A stretch of DNA of 64,000 nt from Candidatus Reidiella endopervernicosa (GCF_013343005.1 NZ_CP054491.1:3144501-3208500); one strand, 5' to 3'. Counted from the stretch's first letter, positions 29,402 through 40,186 are shown. A program made the numbers and translations. Notes: generated from the letters alone by a model not told the origin.

Positions 29402-30169
29402 TCACAACCAGTGTGAGTCCATCGTCAGAAGAGCTCTCTTGGCGTACTATGCTCACGATCAGTGAATGGACATATTGAGTATTTGAAGTGAAATCCGAAA
29501 TAAACGGCAACCCGACAGACCTACAAAGCACGCAGCAGAAACGTCCTAACAAAACAGCCAATCAAACGATTTTCATTTTAATAGCAGCTCTGCTATTTGC
29601 GCTTAGCTTCACCTACAAACCACTCTACACCGACAACCAGAACACTAAGTTCCTGATTGCTGCCGGGCAGACCAATCATGGCCAACTAAGTCAGGACTGG
29701 CTCGCAAACAGTATCGATCCACTTCCCATCTTCACCGCAATCATCAGAGCCTTCTATGAGTTGAATACGATAGAACTCAGCTATGCAGCATTTTTATTAC
29801 TGCTACTACTCTACTTCCTTTCACTCAACGCCATCGCCGAAAAACTATTCTCAATTCAAACCGGCAGCCGAGCGTCATTCATATTTATCCTGCTATTTTT
29901 CTCCTTACACTACGCGATACCAAGCGTTGCCACAGGAGGCATGGCTTACCAATATCTTCTGGGCAACTACTTTCAGCCCTGTGTTTTTGGTATTTTTGTT
30001 TTTCTTTCGATCAATAGCTTTCTTCGCAAACAGACCCTTTTCAGCTCGCTGTGGCTTAGTGTAGCGGCACTGTTACACCCTGGCGCGTATATCTTCCCCT
30101 CACTACTACTGACAGCCAGCTATGGCTTCATCATCTACCGCGAACAACGATCCCTGCTTCGCGCACTCA

Positions 30170-30448
30170 CGCTGACCGCCATGGAGAGCGAAGTGAGGGC
30201 GGTTAGTCCCGATAGTCGACGCCGTCTGCCTATTCGTAGTTGAGAGCGCGAGCGAACGACGGAGAAGATGCAGCAGCGGCTTTATGTCGGCGTAGAGTCA
30301 CTGAGGGAATTGTGTAGAGCCGCGAAGAGGTGATTACGCAACGTACGCAGGACGGTCGGGGCGCCGCAGGCATAAACGGTCGCGTTAGTTTTTGCTGTTT
30401 GCTTGGGCTTGATGCCCAAAACAAACTTTCGCAAAAATAGCGACTCCC
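30170..30448 (-). repeat. 280-bp interspersed repeat, copy G (antisense in membrane-protein gene)
   Basis: Minus orientation, opposite to the host. Removal joins CTC ACG to GCG CCT in frame. Right-end subtype 1. One base is missing in the hairpin loop (GGGCTTGATGCCC). Confidence 0.95.
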
Positions 30449-30856
30449 CGGCGCCTGCCATTATCTTTAGCGCTCTGCTGGCACCGCTACTTATCTACTA
30501 CTTCGGTGCGCTTGGCCCAACCAGCCCAGAAGCGTGGCAACAGTCGATCGACATCCTTTCCAGAGAGCGCATCCCCCACCACACACAGGTCTCTCACTGG
30601 CTTAGTCTCTCTACTGCAATTCAACTGGGTATATGCATCAGCGCACTCTGGCTACTTGGAAGAAAATCCAGACTCTTTCTACCACTCACCGTTCTGTTTT
30701 CATTTATTACCTTAGCCATCATCGCCCTCTATCTCTTTGAGTTGCCAGCCATCTCTTTTGCAACACCGTGGCGTATCTCGGTCCTTTTGATACCGCTATC
30801 CAGCACCGTTGTTGCTGGCTGGATTGGGAATCACCTTGCAAGATGGTTAGATCCCG

Positions 30857-31136
30857 GGGGGTCGCTATTTTTGCGGAAGCTTGTTTTGGGCATCCAAGCC
30901 CAAGCAAGCGGCAAATACTAACGCGACCGTTTATGCCTACGGCGCCCCGACCGTCCTGCGTACGTTGCGTAATCACCTCTTCGCGGCTCTACACAACTCC
31001 TCACTGACTCTACGCCGACATAAAGCCGCTGCTGCATCTTCTTCGTCGTTCGCTCGCGCTCTCAACTACGAATAGGCAGACGGCGTCGACTATCGGGGAC
31101 TAACCGCCTTCGCTTCGCTATCCATGGCGGTCAGCG
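30857..31136 (+). repeat. 280-bp interspersed repeat, copy H (sense in membrane-protein gene)
   Basis: Plus orientation, same sense as the host. Removal gives GAT CCC GAT CGA in frame. The left stem shows the paired change GCTTG/CAAGC instead of GTTTG/CAAAC. Right-end subtype 2. Confidence 0.95.
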
Positions 31137-31705
31137 ATCGACTCCCGAACAGAGCGCTATATCTGATAGGTGCACTACTCATCATCCCCGCAATCATGTC
31201 AGGGATTAATAGCACTAAGGGAAAATTTAAACGTTACGCCAATAACGGAACGGAGCAACTCATTCAGACCGCAATCGCTCTGGCGGGTCAGGACAATCTG
31301 ATTCTACTTCCGGTACGTGATCAGAGGCTCTATGCTTTCAGACTCGATACAGGCATACCGATTCTGGTGAACTGGAAATCACACCCCTACAAAGACACGG
31401 AGGTCATAGAGTGGCATAAACGTGTCGGTCTAGCAGATGATTTTTATTATTCAGATACAGCTACAGAGAGGAGAGATGCACTCACTCAGCTCATTGCAGA
31501 GTATGGGGTGACACACGTAATAACGACTCAGAAAATGGACGACCAGATGGCATCGCTATTCGCGCAAAAACCGGTCTACCAGGATGAACGTTATCGCCTC
31601 TATGAGGCCAGGATTGGAATAGCCAAGCCCATACTCCGTAAACCAGACCAACAGATCGGTGAGATGACTATTGGTACTGGTCGCTACGGAGGTTAATCAA
31701 GGGTT

Positions 31706-31927
31706 CTAAACGTGCTCAGCCTCTTTACGCAGCTTCTCTGCCTGCGCCACTAGCGTATCTGCCGTGTGCTCCATCGCCTCAAGCACGGCGGTACTGATCG
31801 CCGACTCCACCAGCAGAGCCAACTCGTCAAAGTGACGACCACCCACATGCTGGCGTCCGCTATCGCTGAGCTTCTCTTTAAAGACGTCGACCACATGCTG
31901 TGCATGGATCAGATGTTTGCGTGTCAT
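31706..31927 (-). CDS. Small helical hypothetical protein (73 aa)
   Basis: Starts MTRKHLIHAQHVVDVFKEKL; almost entirely predicted alpha-helix, with an Ala/Glu-rich end (TADTLVAQAEKLRKEAEHV). Its start is preceded by GGAGATACAGAC. It is convergent with the membrane-protein gene and sits ~60 bp downstream of ppk2, possibly in the same transcript. No family name recognised. Confidence 0.6.
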   Translation of the reverse strand: MTRKHLIHAQHVVDVFKEKLSDSGRQHVGGRHFDELALLVESAISTAVLEAMEHTADTLVAQAEKLRKEAEHV

Positions 31928-31989
31928 GTCTGTATCTCCAGATAATTATTAACTATGTTCCATCGTCTCTGGCTTGAGGATAGAAGGCG

Positions 31990-32901
31990 CTATTCATCCG
32001 CCTCTGTAATCTCTCTGGCGCTGCCAACGATCAGGTGATCGGGATCAGAGACAACCTTGGGGTCTTTGTTTGGATAGTCGAGTCGATTGAGGATGTGGCG
32101 CAGCGCATTGATTCGCGCCCGTTTCTTGCAATCGGACTTGATCACCGTCCAGGGGGCATCAGCGGTATCGGTATAGAAGAACATCGCCTCCTTCGCCTCG
32201 GTGTACTCATCCCATTTATCAAGCGAGGCGAGATCAATCGGGCTCAACTTCCACTGCTTGAGGGGATCGTTGCGACGCTGCTGGAAGCGGCGGAACTGCT
32301 CTTCACGGCTGACCGAGAACCAGAGCTTGAAGAAGGTAATATCACTGCGTACCAGCATCCGTTCTAATTCGGCTGCCTGACGCATAAACTCAAGATACTC
32401 TTTCTGGCTACAGAAGTTCATCACCTTCTCAACACCGGCACGGTTGTACCAGGAGCGGTCGAAGAGCACGATCTCACCCTCAGTGGGGAGGTGTTTGATA
32501 TATCTCTGGAAGTACCACTGCCCCTTCTCTTGCTCGTTCGGTTTCTCCAGCGCGATAACGTGGGCGCCACGTGGATTGAGGTGCTCCATAATGCGTTTGA
32601 TGGTGCCGCCCTTACCGGCCGCATCACGCCCTTCAAAGAGGATCACGATTCGCTGCCCGGTGTCCTTGACCCAGCTCTGCATCTTCAGCAGTTCGATCTG
32701 CAGCTCCGCCTTGAGCTTCTCATACTCACGTCGCCCCATCTTCTCATCGTAGGGGTAGTTACCATGCTTGAAGATATCGGTCTTGGTCAGCGGTTTGTTC
32801 TTCGTCTTACCCTTGGTACGCTTTGTGGCCGGAGCACTCTTTTTGCCCTCATCACCCTCAGCCGCTCCAGTCTCCAATCTTTGAACATTGTCAGTCGACA
32901 T
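31990..32901 (-). CDS. ppk2: Polyphosphate kinase 2
   Basis: 303 residues. The PPK2 core is complete: Walker A GRDAAGKGGTIKRIMEHLNP, the lid-side VIALEKPNEQEKGQWYFQRY, and Walker B EIVLFDRSWYNRAGVE. The C-terminal FSVSREEQFRRFQQRRNDPL and DTADAPWTVIKSDCKKRARI are also typical. The ~60-residue Lys/Ala-rich N-terminal extension is not part of the catalytic fold. It transfers phosphate between polyphosphate and nucleotides (class I PPK2 prefer diphosphates) in the cytoplasm. Confidence 0.95.
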   Translation of the reverse strand: MSTDNVQRLETGAAEGDEGKKSAPATKRTKGKTKNKPLTKTDIFKHGNYPYDEKMGRREYEKLKAELQIELLKMQSWVKDTGQRIVILFEGRDAAGKGGTIKRIMEHLNPRGAHVIALEKPNEQEKGQWYFQRYIKHLPTEGEIVLFDRSWYNRAGVEKVMNFCSQKEYLEFMRQAAELERMLVRSDITFFKLWFSVSREEQFRRFQQRRNDPLKQWKLSPIDLASLDKWDEYTEAKEAMFFYTDTADAPWTVIKSDCKKRARINALRHILNRLDYPNKDPKVVSDPDHLIVGSAREITEADE

Positions 32902-33104
32902 AATCGCTTCCTATCACTTCGGTAAATTCAAGTCTCTAAGACTATTCGCCTCGACGCCATCAAGCAAGCACAACCATCGCCGAAGCCACTGTTTTTTATA
33001 TGTATTCTCTGAATTGAACAGGCATATTCGTCATAATTCAGAGTCCACATCTAATAATATCGACACATCTCTCAATCAATGTAGCCCCAATCACAATAAT
33101 CCAC

Positions 33105-33382
33105 CGCTGACCGCCATGGAGAGCGAAGTGAGGGCGGTTAGTCCCCGATAGTCGACGCCGTCTGCCTATTCGTAGTTGAGAGCGCGAGCGAACGACGGAG
33201 AAGATGCAGCACGGCTTTATGTCGGCGTAGAGTCACTGAGGGAGTTGTGTAGAGCCGCGAAGAGGTGATTACGCAACGAACGCAGGACGTCGGGCGCCGC
33301 AGGCATAAACGGTCGCGTGAAGTTTTTGCTGTTTGCTTGGGCTTGGATGCCCAAAACAAACTTTCGCAAAAATAGCGACTCC
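33105..33382 (-). repeat. 280-bp interspersed repeat, copy I (intergenic)
   Basis: Minus orientation, right-end subtype 1, several 1-base deletions (GCACGGC; GACGTCGGGCGCC). Left flank on its own strand TGTCCG. No coding frame is visible on either side, so no gene appears broken. It is 204 bp upstream of ppk2. Confidence 0.95.
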
Positions 33383-33882
33383 CGGACAACCGTCACTCAG
33401 CATTCACCACCAATCAACGAGTTACGCTTAATCTAGTGACAGTCCACCTCACTTTTAGCTATCAAAACAGATAAAAGAAAAATACCAATCAGAATAAGCG
33501 CCCGGCAATCGAGATGCCAAATCCAAACCTGTCGTCACTCATCAGCGGAACAGTCGTTACGTGGACCATCTACGTCCCCATATCGTCAGAGCATGGCGCA
33601 GCCGTCGGTATTCCTCCACTTGATCCTCACAAAAACGACAAGAGCCTCTCTATTCACACACCATTCTTACGCAGATCCAACCATCGATTGTGTACCCGCA
33701 TCATGAAATTAGAGAGATCGCATGACCTTCTGATAATGACATCGGGAGCGCAGTGATTGGTGAGTTACAAAAAAGCGTGAGGACGACATTGTCTGTGGCT
33801 CTAATCCCGGGGCTATTTAATATGAGACAACAATTCGCAACTCGATATGGAGCGCCTTAGTCACGCCTCATTTATTAGGCCG
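33383..33882. other. Long non-coding gap
   Basis: A short ORF at 33514-33756 has no ribosome-binding site, no recognisable motif and unlikely composition, so I leave it out. I see no RNA gene or repeat here. Confidence 0.5.
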
Positions 33883-33908
33883 AAAAAAGGGGAGCGTTTG
33901 CTCCCCTT
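33883..33908 (-). terminator. Terminator of the lysine-rich small protein gene
   Basis: Read on the minus strand, AAGGGGAGC/GCTCCCCTT with loop AAAC is followed by TTTTTT, 50 bp after the small ORF. Confidence 0.8.
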
Positions 33909-33957
33909 ATCTATTCTGGTCCGTAGCAGACTAATAAAAGCTCTGCATGCCGGTCCA

Positions 33958-34074
33958 TTATTTCGCTTTCTTTAGTGCCTTCTTCAATTTTTTGAGTTTC
34001 TTCTCCTGCTTGGAGACCTTACCCTTACGTGCCTTAATCTCTTTTTTCAGACCTTTCACTTTCTTTGAAGCCAT
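33958..34074 (-). CDS. Lysine-rich 38-residue protein
   Basis: A perfect Shine-Dalgarno (AAAGGAGGT) precedes ATG by 9 bases, and a terminator follows. The peptide begins MASKKVKGLKKEIKARKGKV and ends KKLKKLKKALKKAK: 19 of 38 residues are Lys and two spaced Leu/Val faces suggest an amphipathic helix or short coiled coil. It could bind nucleic acid, ribosomes or polyphosphate, given ppk2 nearby, but this is guesswork. It is too short for ordinary ORF calling. Confidence 0.75.
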   Translation of the reverse strand: MASKKVKGLKKEIKARKGKVSKQEKKLKKLKKALKKAK

Positions 34075-35827
34075 ATCGAACTACCTCCTTTGAAAACATC
34101 TAAAGTGATGTTGGAATAAACGACTATCACACAAGCTCTCTGCAACAGCAATCAGACCCTGCAGAAACGGACATCCTCTGACCGCGCAGTAAACGTAGAC
34201 CACTAATGCGACTTATGTTGAGACAACTGCTATTGCATATGAGATGAGAAAGCATCGCGTATATGACCGCGCAACTGCTGGTCATCCCATGGCTTAGCGA
34301 GGAAGCGGTAGATCCACCCCCTATTGACTGCTTCGGTCACCGTATCAAGATCGGTATAACCACTCAGTATCATGCGAACGGCATCGGGATAGAGCTCTTT
34401 AACAATATTCAATAACTCAACGCCATTCATCTTTGGCATACGTTGATCCGAGACAATCACATCCACCTCATTTTGGGCCAGCAGCTCAAAGGCCTCGTCC
34501 GCACTCTCTGCTGCGAGAATGTGATAACCCTCATCCCTGAGCGTACGTTTCAGCGCTCTCAGGATATTCGGCTCATCATCAACCAATAGAAGCGTAGGCG
34601 TACGCGCTCCTTCGTCATTGGGTATATCGATCACGTTACCGTTCTGCAACATCTCTTGTGCCTGGGCACTCTCAACCGATCGACTAAAGTAGTAGCCCTG
34701 AATATCGTAACAACCATTTCTACGTAATATCGAAAGTTGTGACTCGGTCTCCACCCCTTCTGCAATCACATTCAATCCCAGCCCCTGAGACATGGCGATG
34801 ATGGTACGTACGATCGCTGCACTCTCTGTCTCATGAACCAGCTCGGCGACAAACGACTGATCGATCTTGAGCCGACCGAAGGGGAAGTGTTTCAACTGAC
34901 TGAGGCTTGAATAACCGGTACCAAGATCGTCCAGAGCGATCATAACCCCCATGTCACGTACCTTTTCCAGCAACTTTCTCACCCCTTCAGGATCATCCAT
35001 CAGCGCACTCTCTGTCACCTCAATCTCTAGTTGTTCTGCTGGCAGTTGATGCCTTTTTAGAGCCGCCGCAATGGTGTGATTAAACTCCAGACTCCGCAGT
35101 TGATGCATTGAAACGTTGATCGACATCACCACGGGCGGCAGCCCCATCTCCCGCCACGCCACAGCCTGGGCACAGGCCGTTTGTAACACCCAGTCGCCAA
35201 TCGGGATAATCAGCCCGGTATCCTCTGCCAACGGAATAAACCGATTAGGAGGAATCAGACCATGCTTGGGGTTCTCCCATCTCAGCAGCGCTTCAAAACC
35301 GGTGATTTTTCCACTGACCAGATTCACCTGTGGTTGGTAGTGGAGTAACAACTCATCGTTTTCAATTGCACGACGCAGCTCACTCTCAAGTGTCACACGC
35401 TCCATCACTCGCGTATTGAGCTCCTCGGTAAAGAACTGGAAGTTATTACGCTCCAGCTCCTTGGCACGATACATCGCCGCATCGGCATTCTTTAGCAGAG
35501 TCTCACTATTACTTCCGTCACGAGGAAAGATGCTAATACCGGCACTGACGGTAATATGCAGATTGATATCTTTGTAATCGATTGACTGCGCTACATCTAC
35601 CAGTAATCGATTCGCTATCGGTGGAATATCATCAACACTCCCCACATCAGCAAAGACCATCACAAATTCATCCCCACCATATCGGGCTACCGTGTCGCCT
35701 TCGCGAGCAAAGGTTTTCAGCCGGTCACCAAATATCTTCAGCATGTGATCACCGACCGAGTGACCCAGACTGTCATTGATCACCTTGAACTGATCAATAT
35801 CGATAAACAGCACCGCTGCCATGCTCG

Positions 35828-36108
35828 GGGAGTCGCTATTTTTGCGGAAGCATGTTTTGGGCATCCAAGCCCAAGCAAGCGGCAAATACTTAACGCGACC
35901 GTTTATGCCTACGGCGCCCCGACCGTCCTGCGTACGTTGCGTAATCACCTCTTCGCGGCTCTACACAACTCCTCAGTGACTCTACGCCGACATAAAGCCG
36001 CTGCTGCATCTTCTTCGTCGTTCGCTCGCGCTCTCAACTACGAATAGGCAGACGGCGTCGACTATCGGGGACTAACCGCCTTCGCTTCGCTATCCATGGC
36101 GGTCAGCG
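35828..36108 (+). repeat. 280-bp interspersed repeat, copy J (antisense in GGDEF domain)
   Basis: Plus orientation, opposite to the host. Removal rejoins HRYQPSMAAVLF in frame across the GGDEF domain. Left-stem variant GCGGAAGCATG with CAAGCGGC; right-end subtype 2. Confidence 0.95.
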
Positions 36109-37187
36109 GTTGATAGCGATGCGCATAGGCGATCGCCTGACTGAGACGATCCTGCATCAGGTTACGGTTGGGCAATCCGGTCAGGTCATCATGGTTGGCC
36201 TGGTATTCAAGCTGATTCTCATAACGTTTGTATTCGCTAACATCATTGATAATGCCAACATAGTGCGTCACCCGACCATTCTCATCCTGAACCGGTGCAA
36301 CATGGAGATCATTCCAAAACAGCGATCCATCCTTACGATAGTTTCGCAGCAGTGCGCTGCCGGTACGGTGTTCGGCAACGGCCTGGCGGATCTTCTCCAA
36401 CTCCGGCTGCTCCTGCTCCATTCCCTGAAGGAAATTTGGATTTTTCCCAATAACCTCCTCTGCACGATAGCCCGTGATCAGTTCGAAGGCTGGATTGACG
36501 TAGGTAATACGGTTATTTGGGCGTATTGCATCGGTAATCAACACGCCATTGAGTGTTGCCTCAACGGCCCGATTACGCAGCAACAACCCCTCTTCACCCA
36601 TCCGCCGCTCGGTTACATCGGTACCAGAACTCAGAGTGCCTATCGCCTTTCCCTCTACGTCTCTCTGCAGTACGGTATTGGACCACTCGATTAATCGCCG
36701 TTCACCCGAGCTGTTGATAATCCAGTTCTCATGGGTAATCACACCCATCTGATGTTGCCCCGACAGCAGCGGTGTAAACACCTCACCCCAGAGCCGCTCC
36801 TGTTCAGTTACCGAGATGCAGAGATCAAACCAGTTACGCCCAACCACCTCATCTTCGTTATAACCGACAATTTCCAACCCCTTGCGGTTAATCATCATCA
36901 CGTTTCCGTCGTGATCAAGCGCCAACATCATCACACCGGCAATATCGAGATAACTCTGCGCTATATCACGCTGCGCTTCAGCCTCCTCAGTAGCGTGTTT
37001 AAGGTCGGTAATATCATCAAAGGTGGTAATCACCTGGCAGGGCTTCTTCTCGTCAGGCTCAAACTCTGGAACGCTGTTAACCAGTATCCATCGGTGTCCA
37101 CTCTCGATTGGGTTGTACACCCCCATTACTACATCCTTGACCACACGCCCTGAATGCAGAGCCACCATTGAAGGGTGTGTCTCAACG

Positions 37188-37469
37188 GGAGTCGCTATTT
37201 TTGCGAAAGTTTGTTTTGGGCATCCAAGCCCAAGCAAACAGCAAAAACTTCACGCGACCGTTTATGCCAGCGGCGCCTCGACCGTCCTGCGTACGTTGCG
37301 TAATCACCTCTTCGCGGCTCTACACAACTCCCTCAGTGACTCTACGCCGACATAAAGCCGCTGCTGCATCTTTCTCCGTCGTTCGCTCGCGCTCTCAACT
37401 ACGAATATACAGACGGCGTCGACTATCGGGGACTAACCGCCCTCACTTCGCTCTCCATGGCGGTCAGCG
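37188..37469 (+). repeat. 280-bp interspersed repeat, copy K (antisense in PAS domain)
   Basis: Plus orientation, opposite to the host. Left flank CTCAACG, right flank ACGGGAATTC. Frame restoration needs a unit one base different from the standard boundary. An extra T lies in CATCTTTCTCC. Right-end subtype 1. Confidence 0.95.
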
Positions 37470-38796
37470 ACGGGAATTCAGACCCATCGATGTGAATCGC
37501 CTGCCACCGCGAATCGTTCGAGTGGCGCCCGTTCAACTCCGTCCTTTCAAGACCAAGAATTCTCTCAGCCGCCGGATTATTAGCGGTGATATTTCCTTCT
37601 ACATTCTGGTAGACCACTCCCTGCGCCATATTTTCAAACAGATAACGAAAGTGCTCATCACTCTCCTGAGTAGCGCGAAACTGGCGCTGCCAAGAGTAGA
37701 CATATATGGCAATAAATAGGGTTGTAAACACCCCTCCCACTAGCAGCACCCAGGCGGCATAGCCTAACTGCGGTTCAAAGTAGCCAGATGCTGGCGCCGT
37801 GACTATTCGCCACTCACCTCCGGCCACTTTGATCGTCTCCGCCTTTACGAATCGAGCATCGGAAGATGCCATCGCCCTGATCGATTGACTGGCGATGCGG
37901 GATTGATGTCGATAGATTTGTTGTAATTCCCCATCCTGTGATCGCTCATCAATCCAGATATCGATCCCACGCGGCTTCAGGATCGATATCGCCTCCTCCA
38001 CCATATCGTTAATGTGAAAAACTCCCAGCGCAAACCCGAGCAACCTATTACGCCGCCCTACAACAGAAGCTGGTGGCTCTACACCTTCATAGACAGGCAC
38101 ATAGAGAAGGAAAGCTGCGGCACCGTTCACTTCTTGTACAAGTTTAAGTGGATCGGAAGTTGACGACTGGCCACTATCACGTGCCTGCTCAAGCGCAACA
38201 CGTCGGCCCATCTCTGAGGCAAGATCAAAACCCAATGCACTCTCGTTTCCATCCGTCGGTTCGATATAGAAAACGAGGAAATAGATATCACGCTCTGCAG
38301 CACCAACCAGCACCCCCTCCTCACTGATCTCACTGATTTGAAAGCCTGGGTAGAGTTCGCTCGCAGATCTCTCAAATGCTGTCCGCTGATCATGGGTTAC
38401 GCGGGGTATCCATTCGAGAGCCTGAAAATCACCATGTGACGTCAGCAACTGGCGAACATAGGTGCTGTAATCGGCCTTGGAGACCTTGGGGTTGGTTTTA
38501 ACAAAGGCTGAAAGGGCGCGTACGATCTGCTCATGACGCGCCAACTCATTACTGATCGCATCAATTCGCTCGCCAGCCGCAGTTTCAAATTCAACGGAGA
38601 GAGAGATCTCCTCGACCTGCCGCTCATAAAGGTAAACACCAATAAAGGCCGAGATCGCCACCAGTGCGGTTGCAATAACAACAGTCTCAGGGGGAATACG
38701 CCGTAACAGGTGATCAATCGCCGCTATTAGCGGCGTCTCTCGCATCTTTGTTCTCATGCCTCTGAATATAGACAAGAAAACAGAGAGTTTCTTTCG

Positions 38797-39077
38797 GGGA
38801 GTCGCTATTTTTGCGAAAGTTTGTTTTGGGCATCAAGCCCAAGCAAACAGCAAAAACTTAACGCGACCGTTTATGCCTTCGGCGCCCCGACCGTCCTGCG
38901 TACGTTGCGTAATCACCTCTTCGCGGCTCTACACAACTCCCTCAGTGACTCTACGCCGACATAAAGCCGCTGCTGCATCTTCTTCGTCGTTCGCTCGCGC
39001 TCTCAACTACGAATATGCAGACGGCGTCGACTATCGCGGACTAACCGCCTTCGCTTCGCTATCCATGGCGGTCAGCG
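38797..39077 (+). repeat. 280-bp interspersed repeat, copy L (upstream of c-di-GMP gene)
   Basis: Plus orientation, about 40 bp upstream of the CHASE-PAS protein start and pointing away from it. It probably separates that gene from its promoter. Right-end subtype 2. One base is missing in the hairpin loop (GGGCATCAAGCCC). The 260 bp to its right hold no gene. Confidence 0.95.
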
Positions 39078-39338
39078 TTTGACTCAAACCAGCGCCAGCA
39101 TCTGGTTAGTTGTTGTTATCCAGCCCATTTAAACCTGATGCCATTGACTTACAGCTACCGCCTACAGACGGCGTCAGAAAACCACCTACAAACCAGGCAT
39201 CACCCGGTTAGAGACTGACAATACAACAAGATAACGTGAATATGAGATATGGAGACAAACATCCCTGAGAGCAGGTAATGGGAGTGCTACAGCGCATGCA
39301 GTGAACACCGGACATTCACCAAAGATCAACTCAAATGC

Positions 39339-40071
39339 TTAACGAAACATGTTGCCCATATAGTCCGCCGGGTTGGAGAAGGAGTTCACGCCACGATCGA
39401 TGTTGTAACCCATTCGGTTCATCGACGGCCCCATACTCGCAACAGAAGGCGCCATAATCGAGACATTACGGGCAAGTGAATCAAGGTCATCTGACATCAG
39501 CACATACATGTCCGACATATGGGTATCCACCTCGGCGATCTCCTGCTCCATCTCGGTCATCTTCACCGCCATGGTGTTCATGCCGCCTTTCATTTCACCC
39601 ATATCACCCGACATGCTGCCCATGTCGGTCTGCATCGCCTGCATAGATGACATCATGGCGTTCATCGACTCCTGCATATTCAGCATCGCATTCATCATCA
39701 CGTACATAATGGTGCACATCACCGCCCCACCGATCCATGAGCCACCGACAATAACACCGGGAGTCGCTATTTTTGCGAAAGTTTGTTTTGGGCATCCAAG
39801 CCCAAGCAAACAGCAAAAACTTCACGCGACCGTTTATGCCTGCGGCGCCCGACCGTCCTGCGTACGTTGCGTAATCACCTCTTCGCGGCTCTACACAACT
39901 CCCTCAGTGACTCTACGCCGACATAAAGCCGCTGCTGCATCTTCTCCGTCGTTCGCTCGCGCTCTCAACTACGAATATACAGACGGCGTCGACTATCGGG
40001 GACTAACCGCCCTCACTTCGCTCTCCATGGCGGTCAGCGAACGTTCCAAGATTTGAGCTCTTCTCAACCAC
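39339..40071 (-). pseudogene. Methionine-rich membrane-associated protein, split by repeat M
   Basis: A GTG start at 40071 with AGGAG nine bases upstream gives VVEKSSNLGTF; copy M interrupts there, and the frame resumes GVIVGGSWIGGAVMCTIMYV (a membrane helix). Removal leaves 453 bases, exactly 151 codons without a stop. The rest is a helical, Met-rich rod (NMQESMNAMMSSMQAMQTDM ... MAVKMTEMEQEIAEVDTHM), more than a fifth of residues being Met. The spacing suggests a coiled coil. No established function; Met-rich proteins may bind copper or sense oxidation, which is speculation. Confidence 0.65.
39760..40039 (+). repeat. 280-bp interspersed repeat, copy M (antisense in Met-rich gene)
   Basis: Plus orientation, opposite to the host. 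Removal joins GGA ACG TTC to GGT GTT in frame. Right-end subtype 1; one C fewer in GCGCCCGACC. Confidence 0.95.
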
Positions 40072-40186
40072 CGTTTCTTCTCCTATCACAAACTAAGTCG
40101 ATAACCGCGAAATCGAAATATCTCCGCACACACCAGTCTCTTCTACAGCGCATACGGAGACATCATTGATAATCACATAAAGCCAG

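Larger units (their letters stand above)
29488..31696 (+). pseudogene. Polytopic membrane protein (DUF6798-like), split by repeats G and H
   Basis: Three frame pieces join into one protein. The first has a signal/first helix near residue 28 (TIFILIAALLFALSF) and several helices. Copy G follows at R-A-L-T; the middle piece reads APAIIFSALLAPLLIYYF to NHLARWLDP. Copy H follows, then DRLPNRALYLIGALL... and a soluble C-terminal part (GVTHVITTQKMDDQMASLF). Removing G and H at the stated boundaries leaves 1650 bases, exactly 550 codons with no stop. The family is tentative; a polytopic membrane protein with a terminal soluble domain is certain. Confidence 0.75.
34230..38757 (-). pseudogene. CHASE-PAS-GGDEF-EAL-REC c-di-GMP signalling protein, split by repeats J and K
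   Basis: Start at ATG 38757 (MRTKMRETPLIAA); first membrane helix VVIATALVAISAFIGVYLY, an external CHASE domain (EWIPRVTHDQRTAFERSA), second helix near 340 (AAWVLLVGGVFTTLFIAIYV). PAS 1 begins DEHFRYLFENMAQGVVYQ and is split by copy K after GSEFP. Two more PAS domains follow (ATEEAEAQRDIAQSYLDIAG; AVEATLNGVLITDA). GGDEF begins DDLTGLPNRNLMQDRL, is split by copy J after HRYQ, and has intact RYGGDEF. EAL has GFEALLRWENP and DDLGTGYSSL, so phosphodiesterase activity is likely. A C-terminal receiver has VIVSDQRMPKMNG. The intact protein would have ~1,330 residues. With the repeats, three truncated products would result. Confidence 0.88.

Noticed and set aside
33514-33756. 80-aa plus-strand ORF in the gap right of repeat I
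   Set aside because: No ribosome-binding site, no motif, unlikely amino-acid composition.
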